Shown here piece after piece: positions 27,210 to 35,213 of a DNA stretch of 64,000 bases. Position 1 is the stretch's first letter, and each line of letters starts with the position of its first letter. The notes under the pieces are model-generated. The model did no database searches. It was not told the DNA's origin and saw nothing but the letters and a program-made list of their open reading frames with translations. The DNA comes from Siphonobacter sp. BAB-5405 (lineage in GTDB: Bacteria > Bacteroidota > Bacteroidia > Cytophagales > Spirosomataceae): the NCBI RefSeq assembly GCF_002872335.1, contig NZ_NJAG01000016.1:62001-126000 (forward strand). The letters are read 5' to 3'. Position numbers and translations under genes: made by a program.

Positions 27210-28169
27210 ATGAAACAATATCCTTATACCGATAAAAAAGATACCCGCTCGGGTTTTGGAGCGGGCATGACCGAACTGGGTCGTACCAATCCTGACGTCG
27301 TAACGCTGTGTGCCGACTTAGTAGGATCCCTCAAAATTGACACGTTCATTCAGGAAAACCCCGATCGTTTTTTCCAGTGCGGTATTTCTGAAGCCAACAT
27401 GATCGGCGTATCGGCAGGTCTGGCCATTACGGGCAAAATTCCCTTTGCAACGACATTTGCCAACTTCGGTTCCAGCCGCGTATTCGATCAGGTACGTCAG
27501 GCGGTCGCCTATTCCAACAAAAACGTAAAGATCGCTGTATCACACGCCGGTCTGACGCTGGGTGAGGATGGAGCTACGCACCAGGTCCTTGAAGACCTCG
27601 CCATGATGAAGGCTCTGCCCAACATGACGGTCATCAATCCCTGCGATTACAACCAGACGAAAGCGGCTACGATTGCTTCAGCGGCTTACGAAGGCCCCGT
27701 ATACCTGCGTTTTGGTCGTCCGGTGATTCCGGTATTCATTCCCGAAGATATGCCCTTCGAGATTGGAAAAGCCATCACGCTGAACGAAGGTACGGATGTC
27801 AGCATTTTCGCAACCGGTCACCTGGTATGGGAAGCTCTGCAAGCCTGCCAGATGCTGGAAGATGAAGGTATTTCAGCCGAAATCATCAACATTCACACCA
27901 TCAAGCCGCTCGATACGGAAGCCATCCTGGCCTCGGTACAAAAGACGGGTTGCTGCGTAAGTGCGGAAGAACACCAGGTGAATGGAGGTCTGGGTGAAAG
28001 CATTGCTCATACGCTTATTACCAACTACCTGGCTCCGCAGGAATTCGTTGGCGTGAAAGACACGTTTGGCGAAAGCGGTACGCCCGATGAACTGATGACC
28101 AAGTACGGTCTGAAAGCAGCGAACATCGTAGAAGCAGCTAAGAAAGCTATCGCCCGCAAAACGAAATAA
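27210..28169 (+). CDS. Transketolase C-terminal subunit
   Basis: 319 residues: the pyrimidine-binding and C-terminal domains of transketolase, with FFQCGISEANMIGVSAGLA (catalytic-Glu region), the SHAGLTLGEDGATHQ segment and a C-terminal Rossmann-like domain (SIFATGHLVWEAL). It pairs with the N-terminal subunit upstream to form the active dimer. The heptad array runs up to its start codon, so its leader is unusual. Confidence 0.95.
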   Translation: MKQYPYTDKKDTRSGFGAGMTELGRTNPDVVTLCADLVGSLKIDTFIQENPDRFFQCGISEANMIGVSAGLAITGKIPFATTFANFGSSRVFDQVRQAVAYSNKNVKIAVSHAGLTLGEDGATHQVLEDLAMMKALPNMTVINPCDYNQTKAATIASAAYEGPVYLRFGRPVIPVFIPEDMPFEIGKAITLNEGTDVSIFATGHLVWEALQACQMLEDEGISAEIINIHTIKPLDTEAILASVQKTGCCVSAEEHQVNGGLGESIAHTLITNYLAPQEFVGVKDTFGESGTPDELMTKYGLKAANIVEAAKKAIARKTK

Positions 28170-28186
28170 GCTTGCATTGTTTCCTA

Positions 28187-28228
28187 AAGGCTAGTTCGAA
28201 GACTATTTCGGACTAGCCTTCTTTTTTG
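28187..28228 (+). terminator. Terminator after the transketolase genes
   Basis: AAGGCTAGT-tcgaa... pairs with ...GGACTAGCCTT, followed by CTTTTTTG. Confidence 0.75.
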
Positions 28229-28306
28229 TTGATCCATGAAAAAGCCCTATCTCGGTCGTTTTTTCACTGATTTTAACAATTTAGCCTTCGATTAGGTCTA
28301 TTGGGG

Positions 28307-28339
28307 CTTGCATTGGAATCTTTCCATTCCCTATACTTG
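28307..28339 (+). promoter_or_regulatory. Possible promoter of the ECF sigma-factor gene
   Basis: CTTG at 28307-28310, 21-bp spacer, then TATACTTG at 28332-28339, close to the -33 TTTG / -7 TAnnTTTG pattern. It lies about 33 bp upstream of the ATG at 28372. Confidence 0.4.
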
Positions 28340-28371
28340 TTCCTTCATAAGTAGTGTTGAAAGTAAAGTAC

Positions 28372-28911
28372 ATGTCTGATCAGGAACTGTTGGAAAAATT
28401 TGCGAATCCGGAAACGCGTAATTACGCGTTCAACCTGCTGATTCGTAAGTACCAGCATAAGGTATACAGCCTGATTCGGAAAATGGTTATCGATCATTCG
28501 GACGCCGATGATCTCACGCAGGAAACCTTCATCAAGGTCTGGCAACACCTGGCCGAGTTTCGCGGGGATTCGCAACTGTTTACCTGGATTTACCGCATTG
28601 CCAGTAATGAGACGTTCAATTTTCTGAATAAAAAACGTCGTCGTTTCTTCCTGCCGCTCGATAATGTAGACTACGAACTGGAGGCGAAGATTGATGCCGA
28701 TCCCCAGCTTTCCGGGGATGAAATTCAGAATAAATTACAAAAAGCCATCCTTCGCCTGCCCGAAAAACAACGACTGGTTTTTCACTTACGATACTACGAC
28801 GAAATGCCCTACGAGCAAATGTCCGAAGTGACCGGGACTTCCGAAGGAGCTCTGAAAGCCTCGTATCACCACGCCGTACGAAAAATTGAAGAATTTTTAA
28901 ACGGAAATTAA
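28372..28911 (+). CDS. ECF-family RNA polymerase sigma factor
   Basis: 179 residues from ATG 28372. The region-2 motif DHSDADDLTQETFIKVWQHL binds the -10 element and core polymerase. Region 4 (LPEKQRLVFHLRYYDEMPYEQMSEVTGTSEGALKASYHHAVRKIEEF) carries the DNA-binding helix. It is followed at 98 bp by a single-pass membrane protein that fits an anti-sigma factor and then by a Spy-like periplasmic protein, so an envelope-stress circuit is likely. Confidence 0.93.
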   Translation: MSDQELLEKFANPETRNYAFNLLIRKYQHKVYSLIRKMVIDHSDADDLTQETFIKVWQHLAEFRGDSQLFTWIYRIASNETFNFLNKKRRRFFLPLDNVDYELEAKIDADPQLSGDEIQNKLQKAILRLPEKQRLVFHLRYYDEMPYEQMSEVTGTSEGALKASYHHAVRKIEEFLNGN

Positions 28912-29009
28912 ACTTTGCCGGGGCGAACTGTTCCAAGTTTCGAGTAAGCAATAAACTGATCCTCAAGGTTTTTGAATAGTACAGTTTGTTGATTTTATAG
29001 GACGAAGAG

Positions 29010-29468
29010 ATGGAAAAAGAGATGGAAAACAAGAAAATAAAACTGGAAGACATTCCGAAGATTAATCCCTACTCTGCTCCTGATCCGTACTTCGACGACC
29101 TGCCGCAGCGTATTCAGGCTCGCATTCACGAACAACGGGCCCCCGAACGCGTATGGTCCCTGAATTGGTCCTGGCGGCGGAGCTGGTTGTCGGCGGGAGC
29201 GGCGGCGGTAATAGCCGTACTGATGTACGTCAGCTGGCCCGTACGGCAGGATTCCATCGGCGTGGAAACGCTGAGTCAGGTAGCTTCCGAAGATATTGTC
29301 CAGTATCTCCAGCAGCAGCCGAATGTTTCAGTACAGGATTTGTCGGAGTCGCCCAAAAACCGGCCCCTCATCGACAGCCTCAGTACCCAACCCCTGCAAA
29401 ACCTGAAGGCGTCGAAGAAAGATATTCTGGATCACATTCCGCTGGAAGATCTGGAAGATTTAATTTAG
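29010..29468 (+). CDS. Putative anti-sigma factor (single-pass membrane protein)
   Basis: 152 residues: a charged cytoplasmic N-terminus (about 1-58), one transmembrane helix (about 59-77, SAGAAAVIAVLMYVSW) and a periplasmic tail ending IPLEDLEDLI. It has no named domain I can see. The topology and position right after an ECF sigma gene, before a Spy-like gene, are the basis for the call. ATG 29010 is used; a second ATG is 4 codons in. Confidence 0.6.
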   Translation: MEKEMENKKIKLEDIPKINPYSAPDPYFDDLPQRIQARIHEQRAPERVWSLNWSWRRSWLSAGAAAVIAVLMYVSWPVRQDSIGVETLSQVASEDIVQYLQQQPNVSVQDLSESPKNRPLIDSLSTQPLQNLKASKKDILDHIPLEDLEDLI

Positions 29469-29517
29469 TACCATGCACCTACCCAATCGTTTGAGCGATT
29501 GTTTTTTAAGAAAACGT

Positions 29518-29988
29518 ATGAAATTCTGGATCACTGGTAGTTTGTTTTTCTTGCTGACGGTAGTTTCCTACGCCCAGCAGCCTGCCAAAGAAGGTCAGCC
29601 CAATAAGGAAGGTCAGCAACGCATCCGGGCCGCCAAAATTACCTGGATTACGAACCGGCTGAACCTGACACCCGATCAGGCTAAAGATTTCTGGCCGCTC
29701 TTTAATGAATGTGAAGATAAAAAGCGGGAGATCCGTCACCGACTGCGTCGCCTCAACGGAGAAACCAATAACTTGAACGCCAGCGACGAAACCATTCGGA
29801 AGAATCTGAAAGAAGTACTGGACCTGCGGCAACAGGAAGTAGACCTCGAACGCGAGTACCAGACGAAATACCTGAAAGTTCTGAATGTGAAACAGTTATC
29901 AGAATTGTACAAAGCGGATCAGCGGTTCACCCAGATGCTTATCGAACGGTTGAATAACCGCCCTCATAAGGAACAGGACCAGCATTAA
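29518..29988 (+). CDS. Spy/CpxP-like periplasmic LTxxQ protein
   Basis: 156 residues from ATG 29518, which gives a clean signal peptide (MKFWITGSLFFLLTVVSYAQ). The mature part is all helical with the LTxxQ-type motif LNLTPDQAKDFWPLF near residue 47 and a second LNVKQLSEL. Such proteins act as small periplasmic chaperones or stress sensors. It lies 49 bp after the putative anti-sigma gene, which suggests that it is the output or sensor of the ECF circuit. Confidence 0.75.
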   Translation: MKFWITGSLFFLLTVVSYAQQPAKEGQPNKEGQQRIRAAKITWITNRLNLTPDQAKDFWPLFNECEDKKREIRHRLRRLNGETNNLNASDETIRKNLKEVLDLRQQEVDLEREYQTKYLKVLNVKQLSELYKADQRFTQMLIERLNNRPHKEQDQH

Positions 29989-30006
29989 GCAGACTCCATT
30001 TCGAGA

Positions 30007-30040
30007 AACAACGCATCAAAACCGGTGCGTTGTTTTTTTA
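30007..30040 (+). terminator. Terminator ending the ECF operon
   Basis: AACAACGCAtc pairs with ggTGCGTTGTT followed by a run of T. Confidence 0.85.
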
Positions 30041-30180
30041 TGCCGTTCGGACTCAATACCTTACTAGCTGATCTATATGTTCAAAAAGAACGGTCAATTT
30101 TTCAGTACAGCAAGTCCGCTGGCACAAAACTTTCGTTCGTATTGATCAAATAAGCTGTTTAACCATTCGTTTGTTCACCT

Positions 30181-30876
30181 ATGTATCAGATCCCAGTAAA
30201 GTCCTATTTTAAATCCTTCAATCCTATGCGTGCGTTTGTGCTGGCCCTGTGTCTCTGCTGGGCGGGCAGTGTTTCTGCTCAACGAGAAAATATTTCTCTG
30301 GGACCTATGATCGGTGGATCATATTCTACCCTAACGAATACACCCCAAGGTGTACAGACCAACTACAAATTTGGCCCGTCGGCGGGTGTGTTTGTCAACT
30401 ATAGTATCAAGGAACACTTTGGTTTGACGGCCAACGTTTTGTACACGCGTCTGGGCACAGACTATGAGAGCTTTAATAATAATACGAATGGGGCTTTTAA
30501 GCTGAATTTGGACTATATCCACGTACCTGTGCTGGCTACGTATTATTTCGGCAATGATATGGGGCCGGGTGCCATCCGTCCCAAACTGTTTTTAGGCCCC
30601 GCGGTTAGCTTCATGGTTGGTAACAACGGTCTGATTAATGATAACTTCCAGAAAATTGATGTGGGAGCTACCGGTGGCGTAGGAGTTAACATTGGTCTGG
30701 CTAAGCAGCAATGGATCAATGTGGATCTTCGTTACAACTTAGGCTTTAATCAGGTATACAAAAATATTCCTGATCGTAAGGACATGAGTAATCAGTGGTT
30801 CTCTCTTACCGTAGGCTATAGTTTCCCGGTAGGCCAGTACGACAAAGGAAGTAATAAATTCAGCGGAAGACGTTAG
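30181..30876 (+). CDS. PorT-like outer-membrane beta-barrel protein
   Basis: 231 residues from ATG 30181; ATG 30226 would start a more compact signal peptide (MRAFVLALCLCWAGSVSAQ). The mature protein is a small barrel with alternating strands (ISLGPMIGGSYSTL, GPSAGVFVNYSI, FGLTANVLYTRLG, VPVLATYYFG, KLFLGPAVSFMVG) like the PorT/outer-membrane-beta-barrel family of Bacteroidota. Function unknown; PorT itself belongs to the type IX secretion system, but other por genes are absent here. Confidence 0.75.
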   Translation: MYQIPVKSYFKSFNPMRAFVLALCLCWAGSVSAQRENISLGPMIGGSYSTLTNTPQGVQTNYKFGPSAGVFVNYSIKEHFGLTANVLYTRLGTDYESFNNNTNGAFKLNLDYIHVPVLATYYFGNDMGPGAIRPKLFLGPAVSFMVGNNGLINDNFQKIDVGATGGVGVNIGLAKQQWINVDLRYNLGFNQVYKNIPDRKDMSNQWFSLTVGYSFPVGQYDKGSNKFSGRR

Positions 30877-30894
30877 TCTTCCCAAGCCTAAATA

Positions 30895-30928
30895 TGAAAA
30901 GGCCGGACTAAACATCCGGCCTTTTTTA
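30895..30928 (+). terminator. Bidirectional terminator
   Basis: GAAAAGGCCGGActaaacaTCCGGCCTTTTTT between convergent genes. Confidence 0.88.
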
Positions 30929-30951
30929 TGAATGAATCCATTGCGACTAAT

Positions 30952-31539
30952 TCAAACGGGGGTCCGTTGGATAATGCGATAAAACCCGATACGCTCCTCC
31001 CATATCCCGTAAGGTAAGTCGCCAGAGCTGATCGGTTGGTGCGTCAAATAATTGATGGGATAGCGTATTCGATACAATCCAGGAGTCCGGTTCAGCTCAT
31101 CGCTCAGCTGACCTTCTCCCCAACCCGAGTACCCAATAAAAAAGCGAATATCTCCGGCGGGTAACGACCCCAGATTGAGCAGTTTCTTGATCTGTTCAAA
31201 GTCACCACTCCAGTACAGACCGTCCTGCAATTCCGTTGAACCTTCGATCAAATCCGGGCGGCGGTGAATGTAATGCAGCGTATTTTTCTCAACGGGTCCA
31301 CCCACAAAAAGCGGTACGTCAGGATAGATATCGTCTTCAATTACATCGTCCAGCAGCAACTCCGTCGTTTGAGTCAAAACCAGCCCAAAAGTCCCTTGCT
31401 CATTGTGTTCACAAATCAGTACTACACTCCGCTCAAAATTTTCATCACCCAGAAACGGTTCAGCTAACAACAAACTGCCTCGGGTCACCTTCATTTGAGC
31501 ATTGTTTTTTCCTGGAAGAAAGTCGCTCAATTCTCTCAT
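30952..31539 (-). CDS. YqgE/AlgH-family protein
   Basis: 195 residues of the DUF179/AlgH family: GSLLLAEPFLGDENFERSVVLICEH near the start, GTFGLVLTQ, PLFVGGPVE and the later IRFFIGYSGWGEGQLSDEL, all family signatures. The molecular role is not known; it is a conserved cytoplasmic protein. The start at 31539 gives a 15-residue lead before the conserved block; an internal ATG after Gln15 is the alternative. Confidence 0.93.
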   Translation of the reverse strand: MRELSDFLPGKNNAQMKVTRGSLLLAEPFLGDENFERSVVLICEHNEQGTFGLVLTQTTELLLDDVIEDDIYPDVPLFVGGPVEKNTLHYIHRRPDLIEGSTELQDGLYWSGDFEQIKKLLNLGSLPAGDIRFFIGYSGWGEGQLSDELNRTPGLYRIRYPINYLTHQPISSGDLPYGIWEERIGFYRIIQRTPV

Positions 31540-31675
31540 GGTCAGACTATTTGAAAATCGTTGGATAAAGCTGCTAAGAGCAAGATAAACGATTTTTCTT
31601 CACAAACCAGCTTCTTTCGGGAGAAAAACTACCTTTTTTAAATATTTTTCAGGTTTTTATCTGCATTTCCTTCGG

Positions 31676-32434
31676 TTACCAGATTTCCACGCCTTTGTGA
31701 TGATACGGTTCAAGTTGCTCCGTTGTCATGGCCGAAGAGGTAATGAGCAGGTCCAGGGCTTCGTAGGGACACACCCGGCACGTATCGGCCGTATCGAATT
31801 TATCCCGCCAGGCCGTCGCAATGACTTTTTGGGATACCTCCACCATTTTCTGTTTCAGCAAGGCTTCTTCCCAATACGGCGTTGTCACGCCCAGCTCGTG
31901 ATGAATGGAACAAACGCCCACGATGCAAAAGTCCGGCCGTAGTTGTTCGAGCGTATGCATGACCCCAGCCCCCAGGGTGACCTGAGCCCGCTTGTAAACC
32001 CATCCCCCCATCAAGTGTACTTCCACGGAAGGATGCTCGCTAAGAATCTGGGCAATGGCTAGACTGTTGGTAAAAATCTGGGCATTCAGGTCCGTTGGGA
32101 GCCTTTGAGCAATGACCATGTTGGTGGAACCATTGTCCAGAATGATTGTCTGTCCATCCTTAAACAAAGCAGTAGCTTTCCGGGCAATTTCTTCCTTCTC
32201 GTGCTGGGCGTAAGCAATGCGTTCGGTCATCTTGAGCGGAGCCGGTGCCCGGGGTACGCTGGGAATGGCTCCGCCGTGTACTTTCTTGAGTAAGCCCTCT
32301 TTCGCCAGTTCATTGAGGTCCCGACGAACGGTGTCATCCGAAACGTTTAATTCCTGGCTTAATTCTACCGAACTTACCCGCTGGTGCTGCGTCAGTTTCT
32401 GAAGAATGTATTGGAGGCGTTCTTCGCGAAGCAT
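31676..32434 (-). CDS. DeoR/GlpR-family transcriptional repressor
   Basis: 252 residues from ATG 32434; the first frame ATG at 32461 lies on top of the likely -7 element. An N-terminal winged HTH (VSSVELSQELNVSDDTVRRDLNELAKEGLLKKVHGG) is followed by a DeoRC sugar-phosphate-sensing domain (TIILDNGSTNMVIAQRLP, IFTNSLAIAQIL). Family members usually sense a phosphorylated sugar or nucleoside derivative. It is divergent from a phosphatase, a deoxynucleotidase and an MFS carrier, which are the obvious candidate targets. Confidence 0.92.
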   Translation of the reverse strand: MLREERLQYILQKLTQHQRVSSVELSQELNVSDDTVRRDLNELAKEGLLKKVHGGAIPSVPRAPAPLKMTERIAYAQHEKEEIARKATALFKDGQTIILDNGSTNMVIAQRLPTDLNAQIFTNSLAIAQILSEHPSVEVHLMGGWVYKRAQVTLGAGVMHTLEQLRPDFCIVGVCSIHHELGVTTPYWEEALLKQKMVEVSQKVIATAWRDKFDTADTCRVCPYEALDLLITSSAMTTEQLEPYHHKGVEIW

Positions 32435-32458
32435 TTCGTTTTTTTTCGTTTTATAACG

Positions 32459-32466
32459 CAAAGATA
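32459..32466 (-). promoter_or_regulatory. -7 element of the DeoR-family gene
   Basis: Minus-strand TATCTTTG fits TAnnTTTG, 25 bp from the start at 32434. This supports the downstream start. Confidence 0.5.
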
Positions 32467-32486
32467 ATCTTAATCATGCGGCTTAT

Positions 32487-32503
32487 TTCGGTTTTTTACC
32501 GAA
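32487..32503. promoter_or_regulatory. Candidate operator in the DeoR/HAD divergent spacer
   Basis: TTCGGT-N5-ACCGAA, a 6-bp inverted repeat placed between the divergent promoters, 20 bp upstream of the repressor -7 element and 28 bp before the HAD start. Suggested repressor site; no other evidence. Confidence 0.35.
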
Positions 32504-32530
32504 TTTTGCAACATCACTAGCAATAAGCCT

Positions 32531-33220
32531 ATGAAACTGGTCATTTTTGATATGGATGGCGTACTCGTGGACAGCGAGCCGATCTACCATCATTTCCATC
32601 CCTATTTTTTTGAAAACCATCTGGGTATTCCCTTGACCCAGGAAGAAGTGGATGGCCTGACGGGCGTCGCTTCCCGCGAGATTTACAGCCGCTACAAAGC
32701 CCTGTATCCCGAACAATTACCCAATGCCCCGGAAGTATACGTGGAGCAGGAATACGACCTGCTGATGGAGAAATTTGCGGCTCTTGAGCCCTTTCCCGTC
32801 ATTCAGGGTATTCCTGAATTGCTGGCCACGTTACAGGAGCAGGGATTCAGACTGTGCGTTTCCTCCTCCAACCAGCGACGCATGGTGAATCTGTGCCTGG
32901 AGCGTTCGGGTTTGAAAAGCTATTTCGAGAACGTGTACAACGGCGAAGACGTCGCCCGGGCGAAACCCGATCCTGAAATTTTCCTCAAACAAAGTGCGTA
33001 TTTTGGCGTAGCACCCGAGGACTGTCTGGTCATTGAAGATTCAACGAATGGATGCCGGGCCGCCAAGGCTGCTGGTATACCCTGCGTCGGGTACGTCAAT
33101 CCCAACTCGGGCAATCAGGATTTATCGCTGGCCGACTGGAAAATTGATGCCTGGGATACGGCGGGTATTACACAGTTATTAACCATTTTAAAAGCCACGG
33201 ACCTGGAAACGGTTCGCTAA
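32531..33220 (+). CDS. HAD-superfamily phosphatase (beta-phosphoglucomutase-like)
   Basis: 229 residues. Motif I DMDGVLVDSEP supplies both catalytic Asp (residues 8 and 10), motif II is SSSNQ, the Lys motif KPDPEIFL, and motif IV IEDSTNGCRAAKAAG. A helical cap domain lies between motifs I and II. This subclass dephosphorylates small sugar phosphates or isomerises them. It overlaps no neighbour and is 7 bp before the next gene, so the two are cotranscribed. Confidence 0.92.
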   Translation: MKLVIFDMDGVLVDSEPIYHHFHPYFFENHLGIPLTQEEVDGLTGVASREIYSRYKALYPEQLPNAPEVYVEQEYDLLMEKFAALEPFPVIQGIPELLATLQEQGFRLCVSSSNQRRMVNLCLERSGLKSYFENVYNGEDVARAKPDPEIFLKQSAYFGVAPEDCLVIEDSTNGCRAAKAAGIPCVGYVNPNSGNQDLSLADWKIDAWDTAGITQLLTILKATDLETVR

Positions 33221-33227
33221 AAAACGA

Positions 33228-33770
33228 ATGAAACGTATTTTGATTGACATGGACGATGTCCTGGCGGATGCTTCCGGTCGTTTTGTGGAATATTGCGTAA
33301 ATCGGCTGGGCCGATCCGTTACCAAAGATTTATTGAAAGGCCCTAACTGGGCGGCTGCCGTGGATATTCACGCAGATACGGTAAAAAGTTGGGTACACGA
33401 ACCCGGATTTTTTCGGGGTATGACCGTGATGCCCGACGCTCAGGAAGTAGTAAGAAAGCTCACCGAACAGTATGAAGTATTCATTGTTTCAGCAGCGATT
33501 GAGTTTCCTAATTCTCTGAAAGAAAAAGTCGAGTGGCTGGCTGAACACTTTGCATTCATCGACTGGCGGTATATTGTTCTCTGTGGGCACAAATGGATGA
33601 TTGATGGCGATTACCTCATCGACGACCATGAGAAAAATTTGAGTACCTTTCGTGGTACGCCGATTTTATTTGATGCTCCGCACAACCAAACCCTGGAAGG
33701 GTATCAACGCGTACAAACCTGGCGAGACGTTGAACGCCTGCTGTTGCCGGAGCCGTTACTGAATCCATAA
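33228..33770 (+). CDS. 5'(3')-deoxyribonucleotidase (NT5C-type HAD)
   Basis: 180 residues of the small NT5C family: N-terminal DMDDVLADASGRFVEY nucleophile motif, PGFFRGMTVMPDAQEVV, the Ser in IVSAAIEFPNS, and DDHEKNL near the end. It removes phosphate from deoxynucleoside monophosphates. Starting 7 bp after the HAD gene and near an MFS carrier under a divergent DeoR regulator, it fits nucleotide or deoxysugar salvage. Confidence 0.85.
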   Translation: MKRILIDMDDVLADASGRFVEYCVNRLGRSVTKDLLKGPNWAAAVDIHADTVKSWVHEPGFFRGMTVMPDAQEVVRKLTEQYEVFIVSAAIEFPNSLKEKVEWLAEHFAFIDWRYIVLCGHKWMIDGDYLIDDHEKNLSTFRGTPILFDAPHNQTLEGYQRVQTWRDVERLLLPEPLLNP

Positions 33771-33811
33771 CCCCAGGCAAGTCCGGATACCCCAAAACGA
33801 ACGCTTACTTT

Positions 33812-34972
33812 ATGTTTTCTCCTGAAGTTCCCCCACCGGCTCGCCTCAACTATACGGCGGCCCGGGTATCGGTCAGTACATTTTTCTTTTTGATGGGACT
33901 GAGCTTCGCGAGCTGGGCTTCACGTATTCCAGACATTCAGGAAAATCTGCAGTTAAGTGCGGGCGAACTGGGTTCGATCCTGCTGGGAATGCCCCTGGGA
34001 TCATTGGTGGCACTGGCCCCGGCGGGTTGGCTGGTCACCAAGCTAGGCAGCCGAAAAGTAACGTTCTGGGCTTTGGTCGCCTACGTAGCGGCCTTACCTC
34101 TGCTGGGATTAATGACAAGTGGCTGGCAACTAGCGGCGGCTTTATTTCTGTACGGAGCCGCCGGAGACGTTTCCAATATCGCCGTTAACACGCAGGTGGT
34201 AAACGTGGAACGAGGCCTGGGCAAACCGATTATGTCTTCCTGTCACGGCTTGTTCAGTATTGGAGCCTTCGCGGGATCTGCTCTGGGAGGTATTGCGGTT
34301 TCCTTGCGAATAACGCCTTTGTATCACTTTCTGGCGGTTCTGGTTCTATCCGTCATTATGGCCTTGGTATCCGCCCGGGCTTTGCTTAGTCAGGATCATA
34401 AACAACAGACTTCGACTGAGAAAACACCCCTTTTCGTGTGGCCCGACCGAGCCCTGTTACTGCTCGGTCTCATTGCTTTCTGCTGTATGCTTACCGAAGG
34501 AGCCATGGCCGACTGGTCGTCCATCTATTACCGGCAACGGGGCGGTAACGTGGCGTCTTTAGGGTATACAGCTTTCACCATCACCATGGCTGCCGGACGT
34601 TTCATGGGTGACTGGCTTACCGTACGTCTCGGCATTCGAAAAATGCTTCAGATCAGTGGCCTGGGCATTGCCGTAGGCATGGCACTGGCCGTATCGGCTC
34701 CCTTTCCCTGGGCCGTCATCATTGGTTTTCTAATCATTGGTTTTGGCGTAGCCGTCGTTGTACCACTGGTGTATTCGGAGGCAGGACGTTCCGCAACCAT
34801 GTCGGCGGGCATTGCTCTGGCTGCCGTATCCACCGTAGGGTACACGGGCTTTTTAATGGGGCCTCCGCTGATTGGATTTGTTGCGGAAGCCGCTACCCTC
34901 CGCATCGCTCTGAGTATCGTTATCGTTCTGGGTTTTACGATCTGGTTACTGGCCCGTCGGGTACGGCACTAG
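33812..34972 (+). CDS. MFS transporter
   Basis: 386 residues with 12 predicted membrane segments. The N-terminal signature GLSFASWASRIPDIQENLQLSAGELGSILLGMPLGS resembles the YbjJ/FucP-like MFS group. The substrate is unknown, but it is 41 bp after the deoxynucleotidase gene and probably in its operon, which suggests sugar or nucleoside import or efflux. Confidence 0.88.
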   Translation: MFSPEVPPPARLNYTAARVSVSTFFFLMGLSFASWASRIPDIQENLQLSAGELGSILLGMPLGSLVALAPAGWLVTKLGSRKVTFWALVAYVAALPLLGLMTSGWQLAAALFLYGAAGDVSNIAVNTQVVNVERGLGKPIMSSCHGLFSIGAFAGSALGGIAVSLRITPLYHFLAVLVLSVIMALVSARALLSQDHKQQTSTEKTPLFVWPDRALLLLGLIAFCCMLTEGAMADWSSIYYRQRGGNVASLGYTAFTITMAAGRFMGDWLTVRLGIRKMLQISGLGIAVGMALAVSAPFPWAVIIGFLIIGFGVAVVVPLVYSEAGRSATMSAGIALAAVSTVGYTGFLMGPPLIGFVAEAATLRIALSIVIVLGFTIWLLARRVRH

Positions 34973-35101
34973 CCTAGCCCTACGGAAGGCCTGACTCAGG
35001 ATTCTATTCAAAATCATAATGCTAAACGCAATCGGCGAGGCGACCGTGTACGTTTGCTGTTTCCTCTACCTGCTTAGTACCCTCCGGCATCGTACCCTAA
35101 C

Positions 35102-35132
35102 AAAAAACCTCCGCTCAAAGAGCGGAGGTTTT
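35102..35132 (+). terminator. Terminator after the MFS gene
   Basis: AAAAACCTCCGCTcaaagAGCGGAGGTTTT between convergent genes. Confidence 0.85.
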
Positions 35133-35213
35133 AACCTTCCCACTATAAACTACTCTGATAAAAATTCGAACCTTTGGTTTCGCTTTCCCCTCGGTCAAAC
35201 GCCACGGCAACGC

